A stretch of 64,000 bases of DNA. Origin: Stenotrophomonas sp. SAM-B. GTDB taxonomy: Bacteria; Pseudomonadota; Gammaproteobacteria; Xanthomonadales; Xanthomonadaceae. The stretch lies in NCBI RefSeq assembly GCF_013387485.1, contig NZ_JABBXB010000004.1, positions 310,001 through 374,000 on the forward strand. Reading direction: 5' to 3'. Shown here in pieces: positions 1-8,174 of the stretch. The position numbers were made by a program, and so were the translations under genes. Position 1 is the first letter of the stretch. Each line of letters starts with the position of its first letter. Below the pieces are notes generated by a model that worked only from the letters and a program-made list of their open reading frames with translations, made no database searches and was not told the origin of the DNA.

Positions 1-8
1 CGCTGTTT

Positions 9-1916
9 ATGACGCCTTGGCAGGACCGACTTACCGGCTTGATGCCCCGTGCGGCCATCGTCGCCCACGACCTGTTCATGGTCTGGGCGTGCTGGCAGCT
101 GCTGCATGCGGGGCGCTACTCGATGCTGGCCGATGCGCCGGCGTTGCCGCTCTGGAACATCGATACCTCGCTGGTGCTGATCATCCAGGCCGTCGTGTTC
201 TGGCGGGTGGGCCTGTATCGTGGCCTGTGGCGCTTCGCCAGCGTCGCCGATCTGCTCAACATCTTCAAAGCCAGCTTCATCGGCCTGCTCGCGATCGTGG
301 TGGCGCTGGCCTACAAGCGCTTCGATGGCGTCCCGATGTCGGTGCTGGTGATCTATCCGTTCGCGCTGTCGGCGCTGCTGGGCGCCCCGCGCCTGCTGTA
401 TCGCGCGTGGAAGGACTACCAGGCGCTGCAGTCGGACGTCACCGCCCGCCGCGTGCTGATCCTCGGTGCCGGCCAAGCGGCCGAGGCACTGGTCCGCGAT
501 CTGCGTCGTTCCGGTGATTTCGAACCGGTCGGCCTGCTCGACGATGCCCCGCATCTGCAGGGCGCCAAGCTGCAGGGCCTGCCGATCCTGGGCACGCTGG
601 AAGACGCCCCCGCCGTGGTCCGTGAGACGGCCGCCAAGCTGCTGGTGATCGCCATCCCGTCGCTGGATGCCGTGGGCATGCAGCGGGTGGTGGCCATCTG
701 CGAAAGCACCGGCGTGCCGTTCCGCATGGTGCCCAAGCTCAATGACATCCTGCTCGGCCACTCGTTGCCGGGCGAGCTCAAGGAAGTGGCGATCGAGGAC
801 CTGCTCGGCCGCAAGCCGATCCTGCCGGACTGGGCGCTGATCCGCGGCTGGCTGGGGGGCCGCACCGTGCTGGTGACCGGCGCCGGTGGTTCGATCGGTT
901 CTGAACTGTGCCGCCAGTGTGCCCGCCATGGGGCAGGGCGCATCGTGCTGGTCGAGATGAGCGAGCTGCTGCTGCTGACGATCGAGGCCGAGCTGCAGCG
1001 CAGCTTCCCGGACCTGGTCGTGGAGGCGGTGCTGGGTGACTGCGGCGATCCCGCGGTGATCCGCCACGCGCTGTCGCTGTCGCGGGTGGACTCGGTCTTC
1101 CACGCCGCGGCCTACAAGCAGGTGCCGGTGCTGGAGCGCCAGCTGCGCGAAGCGGTGCGCAACAACATCCTGTCCACCGAGACCGTGGCCCGGGCCTGCG
1201 TCGAAGCCCGCATCGAGCACTTCGTCTTCATTTCCACCGACAAGGCGGTCGACCCGGTCAATGCGCTGGGCGCCAGCAAGCGCTATGCGGAGATGATCTG
1301 CCAGAGCCTGGACCAGAAGACCAGCCACACCCGTTTCGTGACCGTGCGCTTCGGCAACGTGCTGGCCTCGGCCGGCAGCGTGGTGCCGGTGTTCCGCGAG
1401 CAGATCCTCAAGGGCGGCCCGGTCACCGTGACCGACCCGGAAGTCACCCGTTACTTCATGACGATTCCCGAAGCCTGCCAGTTGATCCTGCAGGCGGCCG
1501 CCTCGGCTTCGCATGGGGCGATCTATACCCTGGACATGGGCGAGCCGGTGCCGATCCGCGTGCTGGCCGAGCAGATGATCCGCTTGGCCGGCAAGCAGCC
1601 GTACAAGGACATCGCCATCGTCTATACGGGCCTGCGCCCGGGCGAAAAACTGCACGAGACGCTGTTCTATTCCGACGAAGATTATCGCCCGACCGCGCAT
1701 CCGAAGATTCTCGAAGCCGGCGTGCGCACGTTTGCGCGCGAGCAGGTATTGGCCAACGTGCCGAAACTGCGCGAGGCGATCATCAGTTATGACACCGATG
1801 CAATCAACAGCATTCTGTTTGCAACCATGCCGGAGTTTTCTCCGCTGCAACAGGACGATCACGTCAGCTCTGCTAAAGTGCTGGCCTTTCCGGCGCGTGA
1901 GGCCAACAGGTTCTGA
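9..1916 (+). CDS. Membrane-anchored nucleotide-sugar 4,6-dehydratase/epimerase (CapD/WbpM/FlaA1-like)
   Basis: Protein of 635 aa resembling the large WbpM/CapD family that converts UDP-GlcNAc-type sugars to 4-keto-6-deoxy intermediates for O-antigen or capsule synthesis. Four hydrophobic segments occupy about residues 12-135, a Rossmann-like CoA-binding domain starts near 146 (LILGAGQAAEAL), and the SDR catalytic domain starts near 287 with VTGAGGSIGSE. The family signature STDKAVDPVNALGASKRYAE lies near residue 408, with the catalytic Lys of STDK and the GASKR motif. The exact sugar cannot be read from the sequence. The stop codon overlaps the galU start by one base (TGATG), so the two are co-transcribed. 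The reading frame is open to the window edge, so an upstream start cannot be excluded. Confidence 0.85.
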   Translation: MTPWQDRLTGLMPRAAIVAHDLFMVWACWQLLHAGRYSMLADAPALPLWNIDTSLVLIIQAVVFWRVGLYRGLWRFASVADLLNIFKASFIGLLAIVVALAYKRFDGVPMSVLVIYPFALSALLGAPRLLYRAWKDYQALQSDVTARRVLILGAGQAAEALVRDLRRSGDFEPVGLLDDAPHLQGAKLQGLPILGTLEDAPAVVRETAAKLLVIAIPSLDAVGMQRVVAICESTGVPFRMVPKLNDILLGHSLPGELKEVAIEDLLGRKPILPDWALIRGWLGGRTVLVTGAGGSIGSELCRQCARHGAGRIVLVEMSELLLLTIEAELQRSFPDLVVEAVLGDCGDPAVIRHALSLSRVDSVFHAAAYKQVPVLERQLREAVRNNILSTETVARACVEARIEHFVFISTDKAVDPVNALGASKRYAEMICQSLDQKTSHTRFVTVRFGNVLASAGSVVPVFREQILKGGPVTVTDPEVTRYFMTIPEACQLILQAAASASHGAIYTLDMGEPVPIRVLAEQMIRLAGKQPYKDIAIVYTGLRPGEKLHETLFYSDEDYRPTAHPKILEAGVRTFAREQVLANVPKLREAIISYDTDAINSILFATMPEFSPLQQDDHVSSAKVLAFPAREANRF

Positions 1917-2797
1917 TGAGCAAGCGTATTCGTAAGGCAGTATTTCCTGTCGCAGGGTTGGGAACGCGATTCCTTCCCGCCACCAAAACCGTTCCCAAGG
2001 AAATGCTGCCGATTATCGATCGGCCGCTGATCCAGTACGCCGTTGATGAGGCGATCGAGGCGGGCTGTGACACGCTGATCTTCATCACCAACCGCTACAA
2101 GCATGCGGTCGCCGATTATTTCGACAAGGCCTACGAGCTGGAGCAGAAACTCGAGCGCGCCGGCAAGAAGGAACAGCTTGAGCTGGTCCGCCATGTGCTG
2201 CCCAACGGCGTGCGCGCCGTATTCGTGACCCAGGCCGAAGCGCTGGGCCTGGGCCATGCGGTGCTGTGCGCCAAGGCGATCATCGGCGACGAACCCTTCG
2301 CGGTGCTGCTGCCGGACGATCTGATCTGGAACCGTGGCAACGGTGCGCTCAAGCAGATGGCCGATGCCAATGAAGCCACCGGCGCCAGCATCATCGCGGT
2401 GGAAGACGTGCCGCATGAGAAGACCGGCAGCTACGGCATCGTGGCCACCGAGGCCTTCGATGGCCGCCAGGGCAAGATCAGCGCCATCGTCGAGAAGCCC
2501 AAGCCGGAAGATGCCCCGAGCGATCTGGCGGTGGTGGGCCGTTATGTGCTGAGCCCGAAGATTTTCGAGCTGCTCGAAGCGACCGGTACCGGTGCGGGTG
2601 GCGAAATCCAGCTGACCGATGCGATCGCCGAACTGCTCAAGACCGAGCGCGTGGATGCGTTCCGCTTCGAGGGCCGCCGCTTCGACTGCGGTACCCATCT
2701 GGGCTTGGTGGAAGCTACGATCCGCTTTGCCCTCGACAACGAGAAGCTGGCCGGTCCTGCGCGCGAAGCGCTGCAGAAGATGCTCGCCGAAGGCTGA
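1916..2797 (+). CDS. galU: UTP-glucose-1-phosphate uridylyltransferase
   Basis: Makes UDP-glucose from UTP and glucose-1-phosphate in the cytoplasm; the product feeds Ugd, GalE and polysaccharide assembly, and ugd and galE homologues also lie in this window at its far end. The 293 aa length is typical. The nucleotide-binding signature GLGTRFLPATKTVPKEMLPI is at about residues 14-33, followed by ITNRYKHAVADYFD and the product-binding core around PDDLIWN. It starts within the stop codon of the preceding dehydratase gene, which indicates translational coupling, and ends before a strong hairpin terminator. Confidence 0.97.
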   Translation: MSKRIRKAVFPVAGLGTRFLPATKTVPKEMLPIIDRPLIQYAVDEAIEAGCDTLIFITNRYKHAVADYFDKAYELEQKLERAGKKEQLELVRHVLPNGVRAVFVTQAEALGLGHAVLCAKAIIGDEPFAVLLPDDLIWNRGNGALKQMADANEATGASIIAVEDVPHEKTGSYGIVATEAFDGRQGKISAIVEKPKPEDAPSDLAVVGRYVLSPKIFELLEATGTGAGGEIQLTDAIAELLKTERVDAFRFEGRRFDCGTHLGLVEATIRFALDNEKLAGPAREALQKMLAEG

Positions 2798-2826
2798 GGG
2801 AACGCCCTCGCACGTTGTAGCGATGG

Positions 2827-2848
2827 GTAGTGCCGGCCGCTGGCCGGC
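2827..2848 (+). repeat. GTAG-headed REP-like palindrome
   Basis: GTAG followed by a 7-bp stem GCCGGCC / GGCCGGC with a 3-nt loop, directly after galU. This matches the small GTAG palindromes known from Stenotrophomonas. Confidence 0.75.
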
Positions 2849-2862
2849 TCCCGAGAGAACAG

Positions 2863-2890
2863 AAAAGGGCAGCCGCGAGGCTGCCCTTTT
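2863..2890 (+). terminator. Intrinsic terminator after galU
   Basis: Perfect 12-bp stem AAAAGGGCAGCC / GGCTGCCCTTTT with a GCGA tetraloop and an A tract / T tract at its flanks; it could work in both directions. Confidence 0.85.
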
Positions 2891-2903
2891 CGTTACCGGC
2901 GGT

Positions 2904-2928
2904 GCACCGACCAACGGTCGGTGCCTAC
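2904..2928 (-). repeat. GTAG-headed REP-like palindrome
   Basis: Stem GCACCGACC / GGTCGGTGC with AAC loop, followed by CTACC (GTAG head on the minus strand). Confidence 0.75.
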
Positions 2929-2939
2929 CCTTTGATTTG

Positions 2940-3010
2940 TTGCCCGTCGCATCGGCGATGCCCGTTGACCGGTGTTGCCCGTTGCATCGGTGATAACCGT
3001 TGCATCGGTG
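2940..3010 (+). repeat. Short degenerate tandem repeat between galU and fadA
   Basis: Three copies of a unit close to CCGTTGCATCGGTG: at 2940-2959 (one substitution type C for T), 2975-2994 and 2997-3010. The spacer between copies one and two is a further degenerate piece. It lies at the 3' side of fadA. No function is evident; it may be expanded remains of a REP palindrome. Confidence 0.6.
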
Positions 3011-3040
3011 CCGACCCATCGGCCGGCACCGATCATTGCC

Positions 3041-4249
3041 TCACAGCGATTCGAAGATACCCGCCGCGCCCATGCCGGTGCCGATGCACATGGTCACCAT
3101 GCCGTACTTCTGCTGGCGACGGCGCAGGCCGTGCAGCAGGGTGGCGGTGCGGATCGCGCCGGTCGCGCCCAGCGGGTGGCCCAGGGCGATCGCGCCACCC
3201 AGCGGGTTGACCTTGGACGGGTCCAGGCCACAATCGCGGATGACGGCCAGCGACTGCGCTGCGAAGGCTTCGTTGAGCTCGATCCAGTCGAGCTGGTCCT
3301 GGGTCAGGCCGGCCTGCTTGAGCGCCTTCGGAATCGCGGCGATCGGGCCGATGCCCATCACTTCCGGGCGCACGCCGGCGACCGAGAAGCTGACGAAGCG
3401 GGCCAGCGGGGTCAGGCCGTAATCCTTGATCGCCTGCTCGGACGCCAGCAGGACCGCACCGGCGCCATCGCTCATCTGCGAGGAGTTGCCCGCGGTGACG
3501 GTGCCGCCGAACTGGCCGTTGCGGAACACCGGGCGCAACTTGGCCAGGCCTTCAGCGGACGAATCCAGGCGCGGGCCTTCGTCGGTGTCCACGATCCTGT
3601 CGCGGGTGATGATGCGGCGGCCGTCAGCCAGGTCGGGCTGGCGGGTGCGCACGTCGTAGGGGCTGATCTCGTCCTTGAACTCGCCGTTCTGGATCGCGGC
3701 GATGGCCTTCTGGTGCGAGGCGAGGGCGAACGCATCCTGGTCCTCGCGCGAGACCTTCCACTCTTCGGCGACCTTCTCGGCGGTGATGCCCATGCCGTAG
3801 GCGATGGCGACGTGGTCGTTGTCGAACACGCTCGGGGCCATCGCGATCTTGTTGCCCATCATCGGCACCATCGACATCGATTCGGTGCCACCGGCCAGCA
3901 TCAGGTCCGAGTTGCCCAGGCGGATCTGGTCGGCGGCCATGGCCACGGCCTGCAGGCCCGAAGAGCAGAAGCGGTTGACGGTCTGCGCGGCGATGGTGTC
4001 CGGCAGGCCGGCCAGCAGCACGCCGATGCGCGCCACGTTCATGCCCTGCTCGGCCTCGGGCATCGCGCAGCCGATGATCGCGTCATCGATGCGGTTGACG
4101 TCCACGCCCGGCGCCTGCGCGACCACGGAGCGGAGCACGTGGGCCAGCATGTCGTCGGGACGGGTATTGCGGAACACGCCCTTGGGCGCCTTGCCCACCG
4201 GGGTGCGGGTGGCGGCGACGATGTAGGCGTCCTGGATTTGCTTGGTCAT
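3041..4249 (-). CDS. fadA: Acetyl-CoA C-acyltransferase (3-ketoacyl-CoA thiolase)
   Basis: Last step of fatty-acid beta-oxidation: cleaves 3-ketoacyl-CoA with CoA to acetyl-CoA and a shortened acyl-CoA. The 402 aa protein shows the thiolase marks: the acylated cysteine in NRFCSSGLQAVAMA near residue 90, the GGAIALGHPLGATGAIR motif near the C-terminus and the deprotonating cysteine in CIGTGMGAAG. I place the start at the ATG giving MTKQIQDAYIVAATRTP; the longer frame upstream reads through a REP palindrome. It follows fadB by 90 bp on the same strand and is read as the third gene of psrA-fadB-fadA. Confidence 0.93.
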   Translation of the reverse strand: MTKQIQDAYIVAATRTPVGKAPKGVFRNTRPDDMLAHVLRSVVAQAPGVDVNRIDDAIIGCAMPEAEQGMNVARIGVLLAGLPDTIAAQTVNRFCSSGLQAVAMAADQIRLGNSDLMLAGGTESMSMVPMMGNKIAMAPSVFDNDHVAIAYGMGITAEKVAEEWKVSREDQDAFALASHQKAIAAIQNGEFKDEISPYDVRTRQPDLADGRRIITRDRIVDTDEGPRLDSSAEGLAKLRPVFRNGQFGGTVTAGNSSQMSDGAGAVLLASEQAIKDYGLTPLARFVSFSVAGVRPEVMGIGPIAAIPKALKQAGLTQDQLDWIELNEAFAAQSLAVIRDCGLDPSKVNPLGGAIALGHPLGATGAIRTATLLHGLRRRQQKYGMVTMCIGTGMGAAGIFESL

Positions 4250-4279
4250 TGCAGTGATCTCTTGAATGTGGGGACAGGT

Positions 4280-4305
4280 GTGCCGACCAACGGTCGGCAC
4301 CTACC
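4280..4305 (-). repeat. GTAG-headed REP-like palindrome between fadB and fadA
   Basis: Perfect 9-bp stem GTGCCGACC / GGTCGGCAC with AAC loop, then CTACC. It sits inside the fadBA transcript, where it could affect mRNA stability or relative expression. Confidence 0.78.
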
Positions 4306-4339
4306 GGGCGCGGACGGGTCCGTCGCGCCCGGCGCGCCA

Positions 4340-6712
4340 TCAATTACGCAGCGGCTTGCCGGTCTTGAGCATGTGCGCGATGCGGGCCTGGGTCTTTTCC
4401 TGCTGGGCCAGTTCGACGAAGTGCTTGCGCTCCAGCGTCAGCAGCCACTCTTCGTCCACCAGCGTGCCGCGATCCACTTCGCCGCCGCACAGCACGGTGG
4501 CGATGCGCACGGCGATCTCGTAGTCGTACGGGCTGATGAAGCGGCCTTCCAGCATGTTGACCAGCATCATCTTGAACGTGGCGATGCCGACATCACCGGC
4601 GACCTGGATGCGGCGGGCCGGCATCGGGGGACGGTAGCCGCCTTCGGCCAGCGCCAGCACCTCGGCCTTGGCGATGTGCAGTGCTTCGAAGCTGTTGAAC
4701 ACGACCTTGTCGGTCGCGCGCATCAGGCCAAGTTCCTTGGCGTTGACCGCCGAGTTGGAGACCTTGGCCATCGCGACGGTTTCGAAGGTCTTCTTCAGCT
4801 CGGCGAACACGTCGCCGCCCGGACCGGCCGCCTGCGAGGCACGCACGGCCAGTTCCTTCAGGCCGCCACCAGCCGGCAGCAGGCCGACGCCGGCCTCGAC
4901 CAGGCCGATGTAGCTTTCCAGCGCGGCCACGCTCTTGGCGCTGTGCATCTGGAACTCGCAGCCGCCGCCCAGGGCCAGGCCGCGCACGGCAGTCACCACC
5001 GGCACCAGCGAATACTTGATCGCCTGGCTGGTGCGCTGGAAGTTGTGCACCATCTCTTCGAACTGGTCGACCTTGCCGGCCTGCAGCAGGCCGAGCGCAC
5101 CGGCCAGATCGGCACCGGCGGAGAAGGGCTCCTTCTGCTGCCAGATCACCAGGCCCTTGTAGTCCTGCTCGGCGCGCTTGATCGCTTCCTGCAGGCCATT
5201 GAGCACGTGGTCGGAAACGGTGTTCATCTTGGTCTTGAAGCTGACCACCGCGATGCCGTCGCCGTCGTGCCACATGCGCACGCCATCGTTCTCGAACACG
5301 GTTTCGCCCGGGCTGAAGCTCTCGCCCAGCAGCGGATCCGGGAAGCGCTGGCGCTGGTACACCGGCAGCGCCGAGCGCGGCAGCTTGGCGTTGCGCGACG
5401 GGCTGTAGCTGCCTTCGGCGGCGTGCACGCCGTCGCGGCCATCGAACACCCAATCCGGCAGCGGGGCGTTGCTCATGCTCTTGCCGGCGACGATGTCATC
5501 GGCGATCCACTGCGCAACCTGCTTCCAGCCGGCGGCCTGCCAGGTTTCGAACGGGCCCAGCGACCAGCCGTAGCCCCAGCGGATCGCCAGGTCGACGTCG
5601 CGCGCGGTCTCGGCGATGTCGGCCAGGTGGTAGGCGCTGTAATGGAACAGGTCGCGGAAGGTCGCCCACAGGAACTGCGCCTGCGGATGCTGGCTCTCGC
5701 GCAGCTTGGCGAACTTCTCGGCCGGGTTCTTGATCTTCAGGATCTCGACCACTTCCGGGGCGGCGGTGCGATCGGCCGGGCGGTAGTCCTGCTTTTCCAG
5801 GTCGAGGACGACGATGTCCTTGCCGACCTTGCGGAAGATGCCGGCACCGGTCTTCTGGCCGAGCGCGCCCTTGGCGATCAATGCATCCAGCCACTTCGGC
5901 GATTTGAAGAATTCATGCCACGGATCGTTGGGCAGGGTGTCGCCCATGGTCTTGATCACGTGCGCCATGGTGTCCAGGCCGACCACGTCCGAGGTGCGGT
6001 AGGTGGCCGACTTCGGGCGGCCGACCAGCGGGCCGGTCAGGCCGTCCACCTCATCGAAGCCCAGGCCGAATGCCTGGGTGTGATGGATGGTGGACAGGAT
6101 CGAGAACACGCCGATGCGGTTGCCGATGAAGTTCGGGGTGTCCTTGGCGTACACCACACCCTTGCCCAGGGTGGTGACCAGGAACGCTTCCAGGCCTTCC
6201 AGCACGGCGGCATCGGTGGTGGTGGCCGGGATCAGCTCGGCCAGGTGCATGTAGCGCGGCGGGTTGAAGAAGTGCACGCCGCAGAAGCGGTGGCGCAGCT
6301 GCTCGGGCAGGACGTCGGCGAGCTTGTTGATGCCAAGGCCGGAGGTGTTGGAGGCCAGCACGGCGTGATCGGCCACGAACGGGGCGATCTTCTTGTATAG
6401 GTCCTGCTTCCAGTCCATGCGTTCGGCGATGGCTTCGATGATCAGGTCGCAGTCTTTCAGCTGCTCCAGGCCGGTCTCATAGTTGGCCGGCGTGATCGCC
6501 TCGGCGTAGGACTTGCTGGCGAGCGGGGCCGGGCTGAGCTTGCCCAGGTTGGCGATGGCCTTGAGCACGATGCCATCGGCCGGACCTTCCTTCGCGGGGA
6601 GGTCGAACAGCACCGTGTCGACACCGGCGTTGGTCAGGTGGGCGGCGATCTGGGCACCCATGACGCCGGCACCCAGCACGGCGGCACGGCGGACTAGCAG
6701 GGAATTGGACAT
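4340..6712 (-). CDS. fadB: 3-hydroxyacyl-CoA dehydrogenase / enoyl-CoA hydratase (FadB/FadN type)
   Basis: Bifunctional beta-oxidation enzyme of 790 aa. The order of domains is that of the FadN type: the NAD-binding dehydrogenase domain is N-terminal (AAVLGAGVMGAQIAAHL, residues about 10-26; C-terminal dehydrogenase segments to about 400), and the crotonase-fold hydratase is C-terminal (PFSAGADLAGAL oxyanion region, GLALGGGCEFQMHSAK, then ESYIGLVEAGVGLLPAGGG with the catalytic glutamates). In E. coli FadB the hydratase comes first. It works with the downstream thiolase. The psrA stop is 44 bp upstream, consistent with one operon. Confidence 0.92.
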   Translation of the reverse strand: MSNSLLVRRAAVLGAGVMGAQIAAHLTNAGVDTVLFDLPAKEGPADGIVLKAIANLGKLSPAPLASKSYAEAITPANYETGLEQLKDCDLIIEAIAERMDWKQDLYKKIAPFVADHAVLASNTSGLGINKLADVLPEQLRHRFCGVHFFNPPRYMHLAELIPATTTDAAVLEGLEAFLVTTLGKGVVYAKDTPNFIGNRIGVFSILSTIHHTQAFGLGFDEVDGLTGPLVGRPKSATYRTSDVVGLDTMAHVIKTMGDTLPNDPWHEFFKSPKWLDALIAKGALGQKTGAGIFRKVGKDIVVLDLEKQDYRPADRTAAPEVVEILKIKNPAEKFAKLRESQHPQAQFLWATFRDLFHYSAYHLADIAETARDVDLAIRWGYGWSLGPFETWQAAGWKQVAQWIADDIVAGKSMSNAPLPDWVFDGRDGVHAAEGSYSPSRNAKLPRSALPVYQRQRFPDPLLGESFSPGETVFENDGVRMWHDGDGIAVVSFKTKMNTVSDHVLNGLQEAIKRAEQDYKGLVIWQQKEPFSAGADLAGALGLLQAGKVDQFEEMVHNFQRTSQAIKYSLVPVVTAVRGLALGGGCEFQMHSAKSVAALESYIGLVEAGVGLLPAGGGLKELAVRASQAAGPGGDVFAELKKTFETVAMAKVSNSAVNAKELGLMRATDKVVFNSFEALHIAKAEVLALAEGGYRPPMPARRIQVAGDVGIATFKMMLVNMLEGRFISPYDYEIAVRIATVLCGGEVDRGTLVDEEWLLTLERKHFVELAQQEKTQARIAHMLKTGKPLRN

Positions 6713-6756
6713 GTCGATAAGCCTTTGTTGGTCGGGCAGCCGGGCAGCGCCTGGCT

Positions 6757-7419
6757 CTACGGGGTGGAAAGGGAGGTCGTCGAAGCGCTCGAGGCCGCGC
6801 TGGCGCGGAATCCTGCGTCGGCGAAATGAATCAGTTCCTGGGCGGCATGGGCACGATGCGCCGCTTCGGTGACACCGGCGGGTCGCTTGATCAGGCCGAA
6901 GTCGGCCATGGCATAGGTCAGCGAGCCGGCGAGGAAGTCCAGGCGCCAGTACAGCTCTTCCTTGCTCAGCCCCGGCACGCAGGCGGAGATCGCCTTGCCG
7001 AAGTCGCGCAGGACGTGGCCGTAATGGTCGGAGAGGAACTTGCGCAGGTTGTCGTTCTTTTCGGCATAGGCGCGGGCGATGACCCGTACGAACGCGCCGC
7101 CGGTCTGTCGGTCCTGGGCCATGGCCAGGGCCGGTTCGACGAAGGCGGCCAGCACCGGGCGCAGTTCACCGGGGTGTTCGCGACGAGCGGCGTCCAGCTG
7201 GGCCAGGCGCGCCGAGGTCATTTCATCCATCCGGCGGCGGAAGACCTCATTGACCAGGTTTTCCTTGGAACCGAAGTGGTAGTTGACCGCGGCGATGTTC
7301 ACATCGGCCTGGCTGGTGACCTGGCGCAGCGAGGTGCCCGCGAACCCGTGCAGGGCGAACAGTTCCTCGGCGGCGCCGAGGATGCGGTCCTTGGTGGAGA
7401 AGTGGGCGGGTTTGGCCAT
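6757..7419 (-). CDS. psrA: TetR-family fatty-acid regulator, PsrA-like
   Basis: Protein of 220 aa with an N-terminal TetR helix-turn-helix (ILGAAEELFALHGFAGTSLR, then ADVNIAAVNYHFGSKENLV, about residues 14-52) and a ligand-binding alpha-helical C-terminus. The HTH and the head position in a fadBA operon match PsrA, which in Pseudomonas represses beta-oxidation genes and is released by long-chain acyl ligands. I chose the ATG giving MAKPAHFSTK rather than the TTG seven codons upstream, because the latter would lie inside the operator. The operator CAAACGATTGTTTG is 18 nt upstream, predicting autorepression of psrA-fadB-fadA. Confidence 0.88.
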   Translation of the reverse strand: MAKPAHFSTKDRILGAAEELFALHGFAGTSLRQVTSQADVNIAAVNYHFGSKENLVNEVFRRRMDEMTSARLAQLDAARREHPGELRPVLAAFVEPALAMAQDRQTGGAFVRVIARAYAEKNDNLRKFLSDHYGHVLRDFGKAISACVPGLSKEELYWRLDFLAGSLTYAMADFGLIKRPAGVTEAAHRAHAAQELIHFADAGFRASAASSASTTSLSTP

Positions 7420-7435
7420 GGGGCAGGGAAGTTCA

Positions 7436-7453
7436 ATCAAACGATTGTTTGAT
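7436..7453 (-). promoter_or_regulatory. PsrA-type operator
   Basis: Palindrome ATCAAAC-GATT-GTTTGAT with perfect 7-bp arms. The core CAAAC-N4-GTTTG agrees with the PsrA binding consensus known from Pseudomonas. It ends 17 nt before the psrA start, the position of an autoregulatory site. No other copy was noticed in this window. Confidence 0.82.
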
Positions 7454-7523
7454 ATTAGACCCGTGGCTGCGCCGTCGCATTGTGCGGCGCAGCAGAAATG
7501 GGCGTCCGTTCATCCGCCGCTGT

Positions 7524-7616
7524 GTAGTGCCTGCCCATGGCTGGCAACCTCGCTGTGCCTGAACGGGGCGGGCTGCCCCATGCGGTCCGGGCCTGCCACG
7601 CATGGCGTGGCACTAC
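7524..7616. repeat. Facing pair of GTAG REP-like palindromes
   Basis: A GTAG-headed imperfect palindrome (7524-7547) faces a second one ending in CTAC (7594-7616, stem TGCCACGC / GGCGTGGCA). They lie in the 319-bp space between divergent psrA and ndk. Inverted REP pairs of this kind are common dimers. Confidence 0.7.
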
Positions 7617-7665
7617 CGTAGATCCGGAGGACACGTTAGAATTGGCGCACGTATATCAGGCTAAG

Positions 7666-7690
7666 CCCGCGTTTTGACGCGGGTTTTTTT
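7666..7690 (+). terminator. Terminator-like hairpin in the ndk leader
   Basis: Perfect stem CCCGCG / CGCGGG with a 6-nt loop followed by seven T residues, 49 nt before the ndk start. No plus-strand gene lies upstream, so it is either a leader attenuator, the end of a short RNA, or a barrier against readthrough. Its 3' half contains TTGACG (7674-7679), which with TTAACC (7695-7700, 15-bp spacer) could be part of the ndk promoter. Confidence 0.7.
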
Positions 7691-7738
7691 CATGTTAACC
7701 TCGGGCCGATCAAGTGGCCCGCCCAACGGAGTATTCCC

Positions 7739-8164
7739 ATGGCGCTGGAGCGCACCCTTTCCATCATCAAGCCGGACGCCGTCGCCAAGAACGTCATCGG
7801 CGAAATCTACGCCCGCTTTGAAAAGGCCGGCCTGAAGGTCGTCGCCGCCAAGTACAAGCAGCTGTCGCGCCGTGAAGCCGAAGGTTTCTACGCCGTGCAC
7901 CGCGAGCGTCCGTTCTTCAACGCGCTGGTCGAGTTCATGATCTCCGGCCCGGTGATGATCCAGGCGCTGGAAGGCGAGAACGCTGTCCTGGCCCACCGCG
8001 ACCTGCTGGGCGCCACCAACCCGAAGGAAGCCGCCGCCGGTACCATCCGCGCCGACTTCGCTGAATCCATCGATGCCAATGCCGCCCACGGCTCGGACTC
8101 GGTTGAGAATGCCGCGATCGAAATCGCCTACTTCTTCGCCGCGACTGAAGTCGTCTCGCGCTGA
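7739..8164 (+). CDS. ndk: Nucleoside diphosphate kinase
   Basis: Balances NTP and dNTP pools by ping-pong phosphate transfer through a phosphohistidine. The 141 aa protein begins [17 protein letters not shown] and has the active-site histidine in the family motif [12 protein letters not shown] near residue 117. An AACGGAG Shine-Dalgarno-like stretch precedes the ATG. It is followed after 10 bp by rlmN and heads the conserved rlmN-pilF-rodZ-bamB-der array. Confidence 0.97.
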   Translation: MALERTLSIIKPDAVAKNVIGEIYARFEKAGLKVVAAKYKQLSRREAEGFYAVHRERPFFNALVEFMISGPVMIQALEGENAVLAHRDLLGATNPKEAAAGTIRADFAESIDANAAHGSDSVENAAIEIAYFFAATEVVSR

Positions 8165-8174
8165 GAGTGATGCC

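Noticed and set aside
2972..6400. Plus-strand open frame of 1142 codons over fadA and fadB
   Set aside because: It is the antisense shadow of two clear beta-oxidation genes; composition is His/Gly/Ala/Arg-rich low-complexity, typical of a GC-rich reverse frame, and no domain is visible.
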